Source of the DNA: Anarhynchus alexandrinus
Taxonomy: Eukaryota > Chordata > Aves > Charadriiformes > Charadriidae
Direction: 5' to 3'
Assembly: GCA_008711295.1 (NCBI GenBank)
Contig: VUYV01000182.1
Coordinates: 829,699 to 893,698 of the forward strand
Length of the DNA: 64,000 nucleotides
Each line of letters begins with the position of its first letter. Position 1 is the first letter of the stretch. Positions 49,071 to 61,749 of the stretch are shown here, piece by piece. Both the position numbers and the translations under genes were made by a program. The notes beneath the pieces were generated by a model. It searched no databases, was not told the DNA's origin, and saw nothing but the letters and a program-made list of their open reading frames with translations.

Positions 49071-50859
49071 TTTAGTTGCAACTGTTCATGTCATCAGAAA
49101 AGAAAGCCTTCGATAGCCACAAGGGCGCTCTAAGCCACACAGATGGCATCTGAGAATCTGACCTGCATCAGAAAGTTGTGATATAATTGGGAGCCTGATC
49201 CTAATGATTCAACACCTTATCCATGGCAGATAGCTTTTTTGGACAGTGCTTTCCATACCAGCTATTTTCTTAACCCATGGTTAGCAGAGTCTCAGGGCTG
49301 CTCTAGAAGGTTGGGACAGGTTACTAAGGAAAAGAAACCATAAAGCCTAGTTTGTTATACAGCAGTCTGTGCCTTGACTGGAAAATTTTGAAGACCACAT
49401 GTCTAAAATTTATATGGTCTGAAGCAGGGATTTGATATGAGAAGTCATCTTTCTGTAATCAAGTTATAAGCCCTCAAAAATACCAATTTGCACATGCTCG
49501 GGAGAGCATCTCGTTGGAGATGGTAAAACCACAAGGACTAATTGAGTTTGCAGACAGGGCAAACTTAACAGCACCATTTCCATACTTCAATGTGCTCAAC
49601 TTTGTAACAATGACAACCTGGTAGGAGAAAATAAAGGACAAAGGGAGACAGGGAATGCAGCAATACACTTACTCAGAACTCCAATAATACAAAACTAATC
49701 TACACAAACAGTGTACAGTTATATCTGTGTGTTTTATACTTATACAGTGCAATACCAATTTAAAACAATTCCTTAGAATCATAATTCCTGGAACTATTGA
49801 GGTAGAATTTCAGGTAATCCATTTCTCTCTCCAAAACACTGTGGGTGTTCTGCACCATCACAATTGCTTTTAAATAATTTTTTAATTAGTGGTGAGCAAA
49901 GTCTTGACAACTGATTTGTTCATCAGTTTTGTCTTGGCTTCTGTTCATAGAGAGTTCTGAAAAACTGAAGAGTTTTGCAATGTATTGAAAGTTTTCATTT
50001 GCATCATGTTTTGCAAACACCTTATACCTACATTAGCCTTTATTTGGGTGGTGTTGACTAGTGGCATGCTACTATTTTTGCTATTGTGTGAAGTGACTTA
50101 TGTAGCCCAACCCACGCAGCGTGACTTTCAAAGATTAGGCTCAAGTGTACAATTCAAAATTCACTTTCAGTGAATATTCATAAAGACTTGTTTTTATGAG
50201 TGCTTTTTCTCATAAAACTACACCATTTGAATATTTGCAGGAAATTAACATAAAAGATCCATTTGCATAGCCAAGTCAATATTTATTTCAAATTTAACTG
50301 TCTAGCAAAATTATTTTTTCCAATATTTTGCAAGTAATAATAAAACTACAATGCAAGTACATTTTAATAGCTGGAGGGGAGTTGATCATGACAACCCAGA
50401 AATAATTAACAACTTATGTTTTAAAGGGGAGGAAATTCTGTATAAGCCAGTGAAATAAATATTAGAGTAAAATTTTCTGAAAGCACAGGAGGAGGCGGCA
50501 AGTATTATATAGAGCTGTTAAGAGCCTTTTAACAGCTTTAGAAGTACAGTACATCACATCGCTTATTTTAGCACCAAAAACTTTCTTTGTTACTAGAAAG
50601 GCAGAAATGAAAAGGCTCTTTTAGGCAAGAAGTTTTACAGGCTTCCTTCACTTGAAAACACTGAGCTGGACCGTACATCCCCACGGGGTAAGTCCGGTGA
50701 AAGAAAACCCCTTGCAAGGACTTCTTTACACAGGTTTTCTTTTGCATGACCATGGTAGGCTGTAATAATGGCCTGTCCAAGCAGGAAGGGCCTTCCTATA
50801 CAGCTGAAGCACTTGGGCTCTAATAACCGACCTTTTCTGTCCCTACAGCATCTCTTGTT

Positions 50860-52740
50860 TCCTCCACACCTTCCCCTACTCCAACCCATCATATGTTTTT
50901 TTGCTGGTTCCCGGCACAGGACACATCCAAGTAACAGCTTCTCTTTTCCTTTATTAGCCCATTCTCCAAAAAAAAAAAACATTCTCTAATCCATCCTCTC
51001 GCCTTCAGCCCTGCCAATACATTATCTGTACCTAATTAATCAATTCTCTGTCTTCATCAGCAGATTATCAACACCTTCTCCAGACTCTCAGTCAAATCCC
51101 TACTCCTATTCTTCATTTTCCTTTAGACCTTCTCCTTCAGTCCCCTGTTTCAGTTGCCTAATCCATAGCTGCTTTACCAGGCAGCCCTTGGCATCCTCTT
51201 CTGCTCTATCATCATTAAGCAACAAGCATCCTGCTCAACCCTGACCATTCAAGCTGGTCTCACCTTCCTTATCTCAAGCCTTCTTTCAGGAAAACACGAT
51301 TCCACATCATCTTCCAACTTTTCCTTCTATCCCAAAGGAGGATCTTCCAGCTCCGCAGCTGCCTCCTGTTCTCTGTTTGGGTTCAGTTGCAGTCAGTGTG
51401 TCTTCAGCACAGTCCTCAGGTAACAGCAGGGGAGGGGGACTGCTTCCTCCCCTGCCAGGAGGAGAGGTCAGCAACCAGCCAGCAGAAATTCTGTGAAGAG
51501 ACATTACAGAAAAAAAGACAATCCTGATTTTAAGTGTCACACAGATTCACCAAATATAGCATTACTTCTAAAAATCCTTCCCTTACTTTCAAAGAAAGAT
51601 AAAATCAATTTCCTGTGCTTTCTTAAAAAAAAAAAAAACCCAACCAAACAAAAAAACCCCAAATGAACAAAAACCCCCTAAACAGCGAGGCTTTGAATTG
51701 GCATATACATGTTGACATATGGGAGAGTTACATTAGGATTTGTCCATGTTTCATATAATCAGGCAATTTTCTGAAGACAGATGAACTGAGTATTCAATTG
51801 AGGACTGCACCATACAACATGAGCATAATCGTTTCCTCCTGTAAATGTTCAGCTTCTGCTTTTTCTTCCTGAAAATTCCTATTTCACAGTTCTCAAAATA
51901 CTTCACCTATCTTTATCACCTTTTTGTCAACCCCCCTGTGTTTATATCCTTCTTCAGCTTCCAAATTCACTTCTATTTCACAGCCCTTCCTTTTGGTTCT
52001 TGCAAAACACTACAGTAAATTCACTCATATTTATCATTCCCAAGGACATGCTTCTTCCCCAGACATCTTCCTCCTATTTGCTCTTGTAAGGATCTTATCA
52101 CTTTCTATTCAGACCAACTCTTCAACCAGCATCAGGTGTCTCAAACTTTAATATTCTGCCCTCAGAATCCTCATTTTGCACCAGTTTCTTCTGCTGCTTT
52201 TCAGCATATCCCTCTCCTTCACAGCACACCATCCTCACTAATTTTCCCCCCATTAGTTTTCCCTCTCTGTTCCTGTTCAGCTTCCCTTACCTGTGAAAGT
52301 TTCCACCCTGAACTCACTTCAGTCCGAAAGTTCTCCAAAGTTTGTGGTAAATTCTTTTTCTTCTCAGGTGCTGTCTGTCTTCTGTAAGTCCTAAGGGAGA
52401 GACCTGGAGGAAAAACTCCAGAGCCACAAAATTGTTATTGCTGTGCTTTGCCTAGCTGCTGGGGTAGCAGACCCAGTAACAGTGAGGTGGGACCTTCATC
52501 ATCTCCAAAGCAGAGTCACCCTGCCTTTCTTTCCTGTACAGGACACATTCAAGGTCTCTCCATGCCAGGAGGAGCAATTAAACCCTTCCTGCTGCACCAG
52601 CGCGATCCTTGATGAGCAGCAAGAGCAAGACATAGGGGAGGAGCCACTGCTATCTCGCCATCTGCTCCCCTCCGTGAGGAACTAAGAAGAAACCAAGTTG
52701 GGTGTAGGCCTGTTTTCTTCCCTTCCTCCCACCCCTTTAC
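50860..52740 (+). other. Long pyrimidine-rich stretch
   Basis: Nearly 1.9 kb with strong C/T bias on the plus strand (TCCTCC, CTTCTCC, TTCCCTT repeated). No gene or repeat family recognised. Confidence 0.5.
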
Positions 52741-53434
52741 AGCCCACCTGTGCCAGCACAGTGCAGTATTGCCTTCTCAAATAACAATTACCTCGTCAGA
52801 TAATTTCCAGCAACCAGGACTGATTTACCCCCCCAGCCCTGAAAGCACACAGCTGCCTTGGGAGCACAGTGCAGTTGACTTCAGGTCCTCTGTCCTTTTC
52901 AGACTGATGGATAAGAACTTTACCATCAGTACTATTTTGCCCCAAAGTTCCCCTGTTATATTATGTGCCATCTTTCAAATGCATGCAGTGCCTGTAGAGG
53001 CCACATGCTTTTCTTTAAAGTAGTGATTCCTCTGCTCCTGGCACCACTTTTCTTCAGGAATCGTTTAAAAAGTGTGTTGCATTTAAAGAGACAACCGTCT
53101 CCCTAGAGCCACTGAGTTAAGCTCGTTACACGTCCACCTGTGAGTGAAACACATTAACATTATTCATCATCCTAACTTTGAGATGTTCATTATTCCCAGT
53201 TATCTTCAACAAGTATTATATCTGCTGTAACTGCATACACATTTTTGCATAAAGTAATTTTGTGCACCTTATTCTATACTGTAAATTCTGAGGAGCATTA
53301 GCATACACTGTAGGATTTTGTACATTTCTAGAATTGTAGGAGAAGTATAGGCTAGTTTAAATAAAATAAATGGACAACTTTCTCGTAATAAAATTCAGAT
53401 GCTAGATTAAGGGAGGCTATCTGAAGAGGAAACA

Positions 53435-53590
53435 AAACAGTCAGAAAATCCAAATTCTAATCAGAGCTCAGAAATGAGTAACTGTTCTTGCCCGAGTCTT
53501 AGTTTCCTTATCTACAAATGGAGAAGATTGATAGTCACTTTAGCAAAGGACTATGAGATGCTCAGGAAGGAACAAAATACCAAAGAATTA
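53435..53590 (+). mobile_element. MIR-type (CORE-SINE) ancient SINE
   Basis: AAATTCTAATCAGAGCTCAG in the position of the MIR B-box (caaatcccagctctg), followed by CTTGCCCGAGTCTTAGTTTC and CTTATCTACAAATGGAGA, then GACTATGAGATGCTCAGGAA. This is the MIR order (ttgggcaag...cctcagtttcctcatctgtaaaatggg). Confidence 0.6.
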
Positions 53591-54665
53591 TCAAGTGCAG
53601 TAAAATTTCCAAGTTTAACTGCCAAATGTCAAAATGAACCCTTTTTCTGAAGTTGAAGAAAGTGCTTAACTTAGCAGTAAATCTAGTTTCAGTTACTAAC
53701 AAAAAAAATCTACTATTAAAAGCCAAAAAAAAAAATATGGAAGTTTCATATGATGGCCAACTGCTCCAACAGACTGGTCCTGTGAAATGCTAGAGGGCAG
53801 TCAATAACTGATATCCCATGGCAAAGGAAAATTGATAGCAGGGCCCTGTATCTTTATAAATCTTTCCTATAGGATTGGCTAAAATAAAAATCGAATCAAT
53901 AACATGAAAATACAATCTAATAGTCAGAGCAAGGAATCGTGGATTTGCATCTCTACCGGTGAAGATGTTGAAAAGGGGAAAGACTAGAAAGTCCTTCAAA
54001 GTACCGGGTGACAGCACAGGGAGGCAGAGGAACTCCCCACCGTACGAGAAGTGACTGTAGAGGAAACAGTCCTTTTATTTCTCTCCCCAAAACTCCCAGT
54101 GGAGCAGCTCTTTGAGGAAAGGTTGATTTAACCTCACTCTAGTGTAATAAACACAATCTAGAAAGCATGATAAGCAAGTCCAGTGGGAGATAAGGACACA
54201 GCATAGGAAGCGTGTCAGGACACTCAGAGGGAAAGGGTGCTGCTGGATGCAGCAGGACTAATCTAGCAGCTGACTGCTGCCCAAATGGGCAGTCCCACTC
54301 CGCCCAGAGGATTTAGCAGACTGAATGCACTCACCAAGGAGTCAAATAAGTGCCAAAAGTGGGTACAAGGGTATTGGCAACAACAGGATCACCCAGGCTA
54401 AACACAGCAAGCTTTTAGACGGTCTCAGTCTGCTTCAAGGAAGCATATCCCAAGTTGTGTATTTATTTCATCCTTAAAGTCTCCTTCCAAGGCCAGGACT
54501 AGCGGCAGGTTTTGAACCAGTTATGTAGACTGAGGCATGACTTTCTAGGACCTTATTCTTCCTGGTGTCTTTCTCCTTCCCAGGAGCTTTAGAGGGGAAA
54601 AGGACCCAGACGATTTTACATGTCTACAAGGGCACTCCAAAACTACTAGCTAAGCAAAAGAGGGG

Positions 54666-54740
54666 TTATAGAATGGTTTAGGTTGGAAGGGACCTTCGAG
54701 ATCATCTATTTCCAACCCTCCTGCCGTGGGCAGGGACACC
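54666..54740 (-). mobile_element. CR1 LINE, very short 3' fragment
   Basis: TATAGAATGGTTTAGGTTGG, AAGGGACCTTCGAGATCATC and GCCGTGGGCAGGGACACCT are the complement of the CR1 3' end. About 75 bases only, a severe 5' truncation. Confidence 0.9.
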
Positions 54741-57700
54741 TAAATTAGTTATACCACTGATGGAAAAGGAGGCAAAACTCAGTCATTCTCCTTGGCTGTA
54801 CTCAGCCCACCTGTAATTATACATATCTCCTTGACAAGGCACAGCATATGATGCCCATCATCTTAACAGATACATCAGAAAACAGAGGAAGAGGGACAGA
54901 GTGCGCGTGTAAGAGAAATAGGACATCAGTAAATAAACAAAGCCATAGGAAAATGTGCTCCATTTGTTTCGTGAGAGGCAGAACTACTCTATGCCATTAT
55001 CATTGCATTTTCATGACCATCCTAATGAATATGCACAAATGTCAGTGTAATTTTCATCAGGAGTATGCAAAAAATGCAAACAATTTGGTACAGCCGCAGT
55101 CCAATTGACTCCTCTTTGAAATCTCTGAGGAAAGGTAAATCCTGATATCCCAGTATGTGCATCAACATGCTTATACTGATACAGCCGAAGGCTGCACTGC
55201 TTTAGCTTTATCAATATTGCTGAAACAATGCAGCCTATGCATACATAGAAGGTTTAAATAGCAGGCAATGATCCCCTTGCATTTTGCACATAATTTATAT
55301 TAAATATGATGTATGTATATATTTTTAATCAAGCTCATTTGCTTAATACATATTTTTATAAATCTCAGAATTAAGAGATTTTTCTTGCAGAGTTGGTCTC
55401 TGAGCAGTGAAAAACCTTCAAGCTCAAGTGAGAGGTGCTCAATAACTAGAGGTTCCCGTAGTCTCAGCTACACATCTGTAGTCTTAGACAGGGACTGGAC
55501 AGAGAATTCTCATCCCATTAGGGTACACTGTAAAGGAGAGCGACAGCTGCATTCCCAGGAAAAGCCTCAAGACCAGTGAGGACACGTGACTTGGCATGGG
55601 CCCAAGCAACAGCATCGAGGTTTAAATCCCCTCATTCAAGGACACCTTGACAAAAATCACACAAACATCTATATTTGTGCCTTTCAGCATTTGGATGTTT
55701 GGGGTAAAGAGAAGTAATTACCATCATCTTCCACACATTCCATGTTGGTTTATTATACACATTTTACAAAGTAACACCAAAGATACCGGCATTGTATCAG
55801 CATAACGTGAGTATAACCAGGTATAAATGAGAAAGTGGCCTCATGTTACAGTCCAGTTTTCAGGGCCAAGACAACTATTAATAAATAATCTTATTTGCAT
55901 ATTTAAAAGATGCAACTTACTTCCTAGTCACTAAAAAAGTTTCCAGAAGTTCTTCGAATACACATATCTTTTGTTGAAACTAATTTCTAGAACAATGCAA
56001 TTATTTTTCAATTAATCTTTACAAATTATTCAAGAAGTAGTTGTCTACCAAAAAAACCCCCGGAAACATTCACTTTAAACTTTTTTTAAACTTACTAAAA
56101 AACTAACTCAGTCATATAAATATGGCAGATTTATACTTCATGATTTGTATCCTGAGCATTTCACTGTACATCCAGCCTTTTGACATTTCTATTGCCTACT
56201 CCAGAAATGATTCAGTTTTAAAATTATTTTTACTTTTGAAATTTATCCAGTCATCTCCATAGCAATCTAGTGTTCCTACAGCTGGAAAAATTAACAAGTG
56301 TTTGAAAGTTTCATGCATAAGGCACTGTACTTGGAAGAAAGCAAAACCTACTGACTTCAGTAGTCCGCCCTAAAAATAAATCTGTTATGAATTACGAAGG
56401 ACTAGTTTCAGTTAATTAGAGATAATAGATTCTGCAAAGAATAGAATTTGATATTCTGTAAACTTTTTCGGATACATTTCAGCTTATAAGTTTGTTCACA
56501 AAGGTCCATCCCAGCTGTAGCTCTGATCTTACCAGCCATCCTGCGAGGACTGGACTTTGATCTTCTGTTGAGGCTTATTAACTTTTCAGGAGAGCTAGTG
56601 ATGGCATCAGGGTTCAGATGAAGAGATGACAGGTTGGTGGTTCTTTTACTTTTGACAGTTCATTATTTGCAGGCAGAGTGGATCACCTAGACCACATCAT
56701 TTCTATTTTGCTGGGATTTTTTTCTCTTTAAACAAAAAGGAGAAACCCAAATGATTTCAGAACAGACATAAGTTTCCATGATCATTCTTGTGACCAAAAT
56801 CCCTGTCTACTTAAGGAAAATGCTTTAAAAGTTTCTAATGCCATCAAAATTTGTTGCTGGCTTTTAAACCTCTTGTACCAGTTGAGTTCTATGTATAATT
56901 TCCAACTTGGTTTTACTTAAAATCAAGGTATAAAGCAGCCATAAGTTATTTTTTCCTCTTTTCTAGTGAGTGCAAAGGACAAGAATGTTTTGGAACTAGA
57001 AAAAGATATTTAGTCATATTGGTGAAAGTCTTTCTAACTAATATAGCTTCTCTGAGGCCCAGCAAAACTAGGACCTCACTGTCATCATAAGCAGAGCATT
57101 AGATTGCAGTCCTAATGGTATTTGCTGTCTGTGGGACAGACTAAGGCTACCCCATTTGTAGTTATGGCAAGCACACTTTGAAATACCATTTTTCCATCAT
57201 GAAATGTGTCCTTAACCTGCTGCACAGGTTGAAGGAGATATCGTATCAAGCATGCTAAAATAAAGGTCATAGTTAGGATTCATCCTTCTCAGTTTATTTT
57301 ACACAACAAGGCATTGTTTGACTGGATATCCAAAAAATGAAATTTGGGACTGAAACAGTTTTATCCTTCACAATTCAGTATTACAGAAGCATGTCCCATC
57401 TTTCAGCCTTATATGAATAACCCGATTGAAATCTGCGAGAAAACTTATTCAGAAGAGCTGGGGGACATAAAATTGATACAAATATCTGTAGCAGCTCTAT
57501 GGAAATTGTAATTTGGAAGCCATGATCCAGGGAGATACGGTTGAACTCAGAGCAGTTGTACAAGGGAAGTGGAATCTGGGTAACCTGAAGCTCACTCGAG
57601 CCTTCAAAGTCTTCGGAGGTAGCCCAGGTATTGACTCAGGACCTCCAGTGTGACTCACAAAAAGACAGCTCAGGTTACCCAGCTTAAGTCTTGTTTCTCT

Positions 57701-60700
57701 GTTTTGTTTTCTCATTTCAACTGCTGAACTGAAATGTTCAGTGTCAAAGTAAAATTACGTGTGCGATCTGGGAAGATGTATGCTTTCTCTTTTGACAGAT
57801 TCTCAAATTAGTGTGACTCAGCAGGACTGGCCAGATGACAAAGCCCACTGTCAGCTGCTGACAAAAGTCCCAGCTTTTTTGCTGGTCAAAATGTAGGATA
57901 CTTTCCACCTACCATGCGCTGACTTAAAGGAGACATTGTTCCTCTTAGGATATTTTAAATGGGATTTTAGGAATTGTTCTCATCTTCCTTACTGCCAAGA
58001 TGTTTTTGTGATACTTTACCCTACGTAAAGATCATACTCAATTTGTGGGACAATTAAAGCAACAGAAATACAAAGGACAGTCTTCCAAGGCTTTACTTCC
58101 AGGAAAAAAAAAATAATCACAAATAAGTCCAGAAATTAACCAGAAGAGGGAGAGAACAGAAACCTGCAATTTGAAGTTTATTCCTGCTCTACAATGCTGA
58201 AGTGGAGCCCACTCCCATAAAACTGATTCATAACCTTTCCTGGGCACCTGTTTAAGGAAAGGACAATTAAAACTGAATTGGGGTGAAGTGTTTGTCCCCG
58301 TAACACATGCATTGTCATACACACCTTCCTTCATCCAGTATCAGGCTTGGCCTCTCTTGCCTTTGCCTCCGAAGACAGACATTTCCCATTGCCAGTGCTC
58401 CTTCCTACTTAAATGAGATGAAATGTCCTTGTAGGCAAATAAACTAAAAAGGGAGCTGACAAGATACGGCGTCTTGTCTTCCCCCTGCTCCATTCCCCAA
58501 CTCCCAGTCTTTTTATTTTGAGCATTTTCTATAAAGGCTTTTGTGTAGAAAGTGCCTGCTAGTCTTCGGCATCCGTGACCAATATGTCAATCTCTTATAA
58601 TCAAGAACCGCGATTCTTCTCCCTGCCATGTAAAGTTCCTGAGGGTGTCTGCTGATACATCAGGGAAGCCTGAACTAAACCACCAACAGCAACACGTAAA
58701 AAGAGAGCAGAAATAGCGTGAGGAGCAGAGACTCGAGGGTGTTTGTTTCACATGATGCCATGAAGCCAAATACTCCTGGCTATAAAAAGCATATGCAAAC
58801 ACTACTAGTCTGATAAGTAGGACACATTTTTACAAATTTAAATAAAACACTGAGCATCACTGAAATCAGCTGGAACCTGTTTGATGTGTTAGTCCACAAT
58901 GACGGCTGGACAGCAGTGATAGGGAACTTCAAAGATGCTGAAAACCTTCCTTTTGAAGCTGCCAGACTGAACACTAGCTTTTTAGTGTAGAAACTTCCCC
59001 CACTCCCCAAGTGGAGAGGGCTTATTTGTCTGTATTGCAGCTTAATATAGAAATAAAATATTTATGGACAGGTCGCCAACATACTTTAGCCTGGATGTGG
59101 AGGACTGATCTCTATAGGAGTAATTCCGTCCATGTTTTCTCAGCCTTTACCTCTCTTTAGAAAGGCAACAATGGGAACGAGTTCTGTGATGAGTAGATCT
59201 GCTCAGTGGAAATTGCTTCATTGGGATACTTACATTGCATCTCTTCCTGACATACCTCGACTGACTCAAGTTTACCTTTATACAGGCACCACACAATAAC
59301 TTTGTTGTCACCAAATCAAACTGGATCAAATTGAACCAGCAGACAAGGAATGAAATATTTGCATCATCTAGTATTAAATTCCAAAAATATATACATAGGA
59401 ATGAAGTAATACTCCCATATATTACTTTTTCTGCTTGAGCCTTGCTTTAAATGTTAAGCAACTTGACTGTATTTACCAGTACCCTAATTCATGAGGGGAG
59501 AACGTTAAGAACTGTGAAATAAGCCTCAACTAAGCAACTGCAGGTAGAATAAGGTAATAAGAGTTTTAAATACATGATGAATAGGTTTATATGCCTTTTG
59601 TACTGATTCCAGATAGAAAGGCTTTTCTCAGGGGTAATTTAGTCCACCTAAATTAGGTTCCTTTGGAGAATAGTTCAAAAGAGGAGCCAAGCCACTGCTT
59701 CTGGTCCTGACTGACTCAGATTTGTATCTTGATTTCCTCATGTGAATACTAATGTGTCAGAGGTATATGGTAGATAGAAGCAATGTTCTAAAACCTTATG
59801 GCTGTATGAGATTTCCCTGTTCTCTGAATCAACTGCAGAATTCTTCAGTGCATTTCATATTGAAATGTTTACCACTGTAATAAATATTAAATAGTTTTCA
59901 GCCAACTATCCCAGATCAAATTAGCAAACAGCTCATTTACGTCGACTTTGGACTATGCTGAAGTGATACTTAGCTACATTCAACATTTTTGGTTCCATAG
60001 TTAAGTAAGTTAAGTAATTGGTATTAAATTTGTTAATAGTCATAATTTGAAACAACCTGTTTTGACTAGTTACAGGCCAGCTCTTCAGCTAGCATGAAGG
60101 CAACGTAATGCTGCTGTTCTCACCACGTCACATAAACCATATCCACTGGCTCTGAAGACTCCTACTGACTCAAATCACAGCTGAAGATGGAGCCCACAAT
60201 TTAAAATTCACTGAAAAACATTTAAGCCTTCAAACTTAATATTTGCTTGTGTTCATGCTATAAAGCTCAATGACTATAATAGTCATGGAAAATTAACGCT
60301 GAAGGGGCACAGACTAATTTAGAATGAATTTGTTTTAAACATGGATGAAGACAATTCATTTGCCTGATTGCCTAGAGAAATGAAGTTTTCGATGATGAAA
60401 TTGAGGCCAGCTGTTGAGAGAACAGGAAACTCAGGAAAACCTGGAAGAATATGAGGGAAAAAACAGGAGTCAGCAGTGAGGAGAAAAATGCCCAATTTTT
60501 ATAGAAGGGGAAGTCAAGAAAGCTGGCAATCTGGAGGTGAACCTAAACACTTACTCTTATGAAGAACTGTAAATTAAGTTATTTGAAGTTTTCAGCAGAA
60601 AAGCGTGAATAAATTATTTTTTAAAATCTAGTTTATGCTTCTGTTTTATAACTACTTGGGAACCTTTCAAAACAGACTATCACAAAATGTTTTCCAGGTA

Positions 60701-61410
60701 AAATTTATTTTTTTCCCGCCGTGTTTTTAATTTGCTGCTGGAGCCAGACCTACTCTGCTGCTGTGTCCTCAGCAGTCTCTCATAAGGAGACTCAGTCTCA
60801 GCATCACACTAGGAGGATGCCATTTGCACATAGGCTGGTCATGTCAGCACTTTTCTAGACCTAGGACTCTACCACACATGATGGGTTCAGATCTGTTAGG
60901 CATCTTAGAAACTGGAGTTAACTGGCCAGCTATCTGCAGCAATAGGGACTGTCTGGGGAACTCTGCTTTCCCTTTGCAATCTGCATTTACACAAAACCCA
61001 TCAAATCGGCTGTGGCCATTATGAGCTTCTAATCAAACCTCTCTGAAGACAAGTTCACAGACAATGAAAAGGAGGAAAAAAAAAAAAAAGGTTAGCAAAA
61101 GAGTAACAGCTCAAACTACAGCAACTTTGCTTTTGAAAACCCTCAAATACCACAGAGCTTTTAAAACAGAAGGAGATGCAAGATCCACTGTGACTTAGGG
61201 TGGCCTCTTCCAGCTTGGCACAGAAAATATGCAGTTTAAGGTCTGTTTCTACCAAAACAGAAAGCTTGCAAGAGTCTATGCCTCTGAAATAGGTGCTCAA
61301 GTCCATTACATTTTGGTGAATATATCTTTGAAAGAATACTCTTCCACTAATGCACCCCAGAATCACAAGGCAGTCGCTTTACACTGTGACAGTCTCCTAG
61401 CACAAACAAT
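54741..61410. other. Intergenic flank, no gene recognised
   Basis: AT-rich non-coding sequence with short homopolymers, including an A13 run at about 61076-61089. No repeat family confidently recognised and no exon-like open frame. Confidence 0.6.
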
Positions 61411-61749
61411 TTATAGAATCACAGAATGGTTTGAAGGGACCTTGAAGATCATCTAGTTCCAACCCCCCTGCCATGGGCAGGGACACCTCCCACTAGACCA
61501 GGTTGCTCAAAGCCCCATCCAACCTGGCCTTGAACACCTCCAGGGATGGGGCATCCACAGCTTTCCCAGGCAACCTGTGCCAGGGACTCACCACTCTGAC
61601 AGTAAAGAATTTCTTCCTAGTATCTAATCTAAATCTACCCTCTTTCAGTTTAAAACTATTACCCCTCATCCTGTCTCTACATGCCCGTGTAAAAAGTCCC
61701 TCTCCACCTTTCTTGACTGCCCCCTTCAGATACTGGAAGGCCACTGCAA
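61411..61749 (-). mobile_element. CR1 LINE, 3' fragment
   Basis: TTATAGAATCACAGAATGGT at the left is the CR1 3' terminus with a doubled ATTCTRTG-type repeat. Minus-strand translation gives FTRACRDRMRGNSFKLKE, GRFRLDTRKKFFTVRVV and SPWHRLPGKAVDAPSLEV, the C-terminus of CR1 ORF2, with an open frame over about 98 codons. It is the best-preserved young CR1 3' end in the window. Confidence 0.94.

Larger units (their letters stand above)
47301..54665. other. Intergenic flank, no gene recognised
   Basis: AT-rich sequence upstream of USH2A. Holds an A14 run (47321-47334), a weak MIR/L2-like fragment (about 49000-49070), a long C/T-rich stretch on the plus strand (about 50860-52740) and the MIR-type SINE at 53435-53590. 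Open frames found here have no recognisable protein content or splice structure. Confidence 0.6.
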
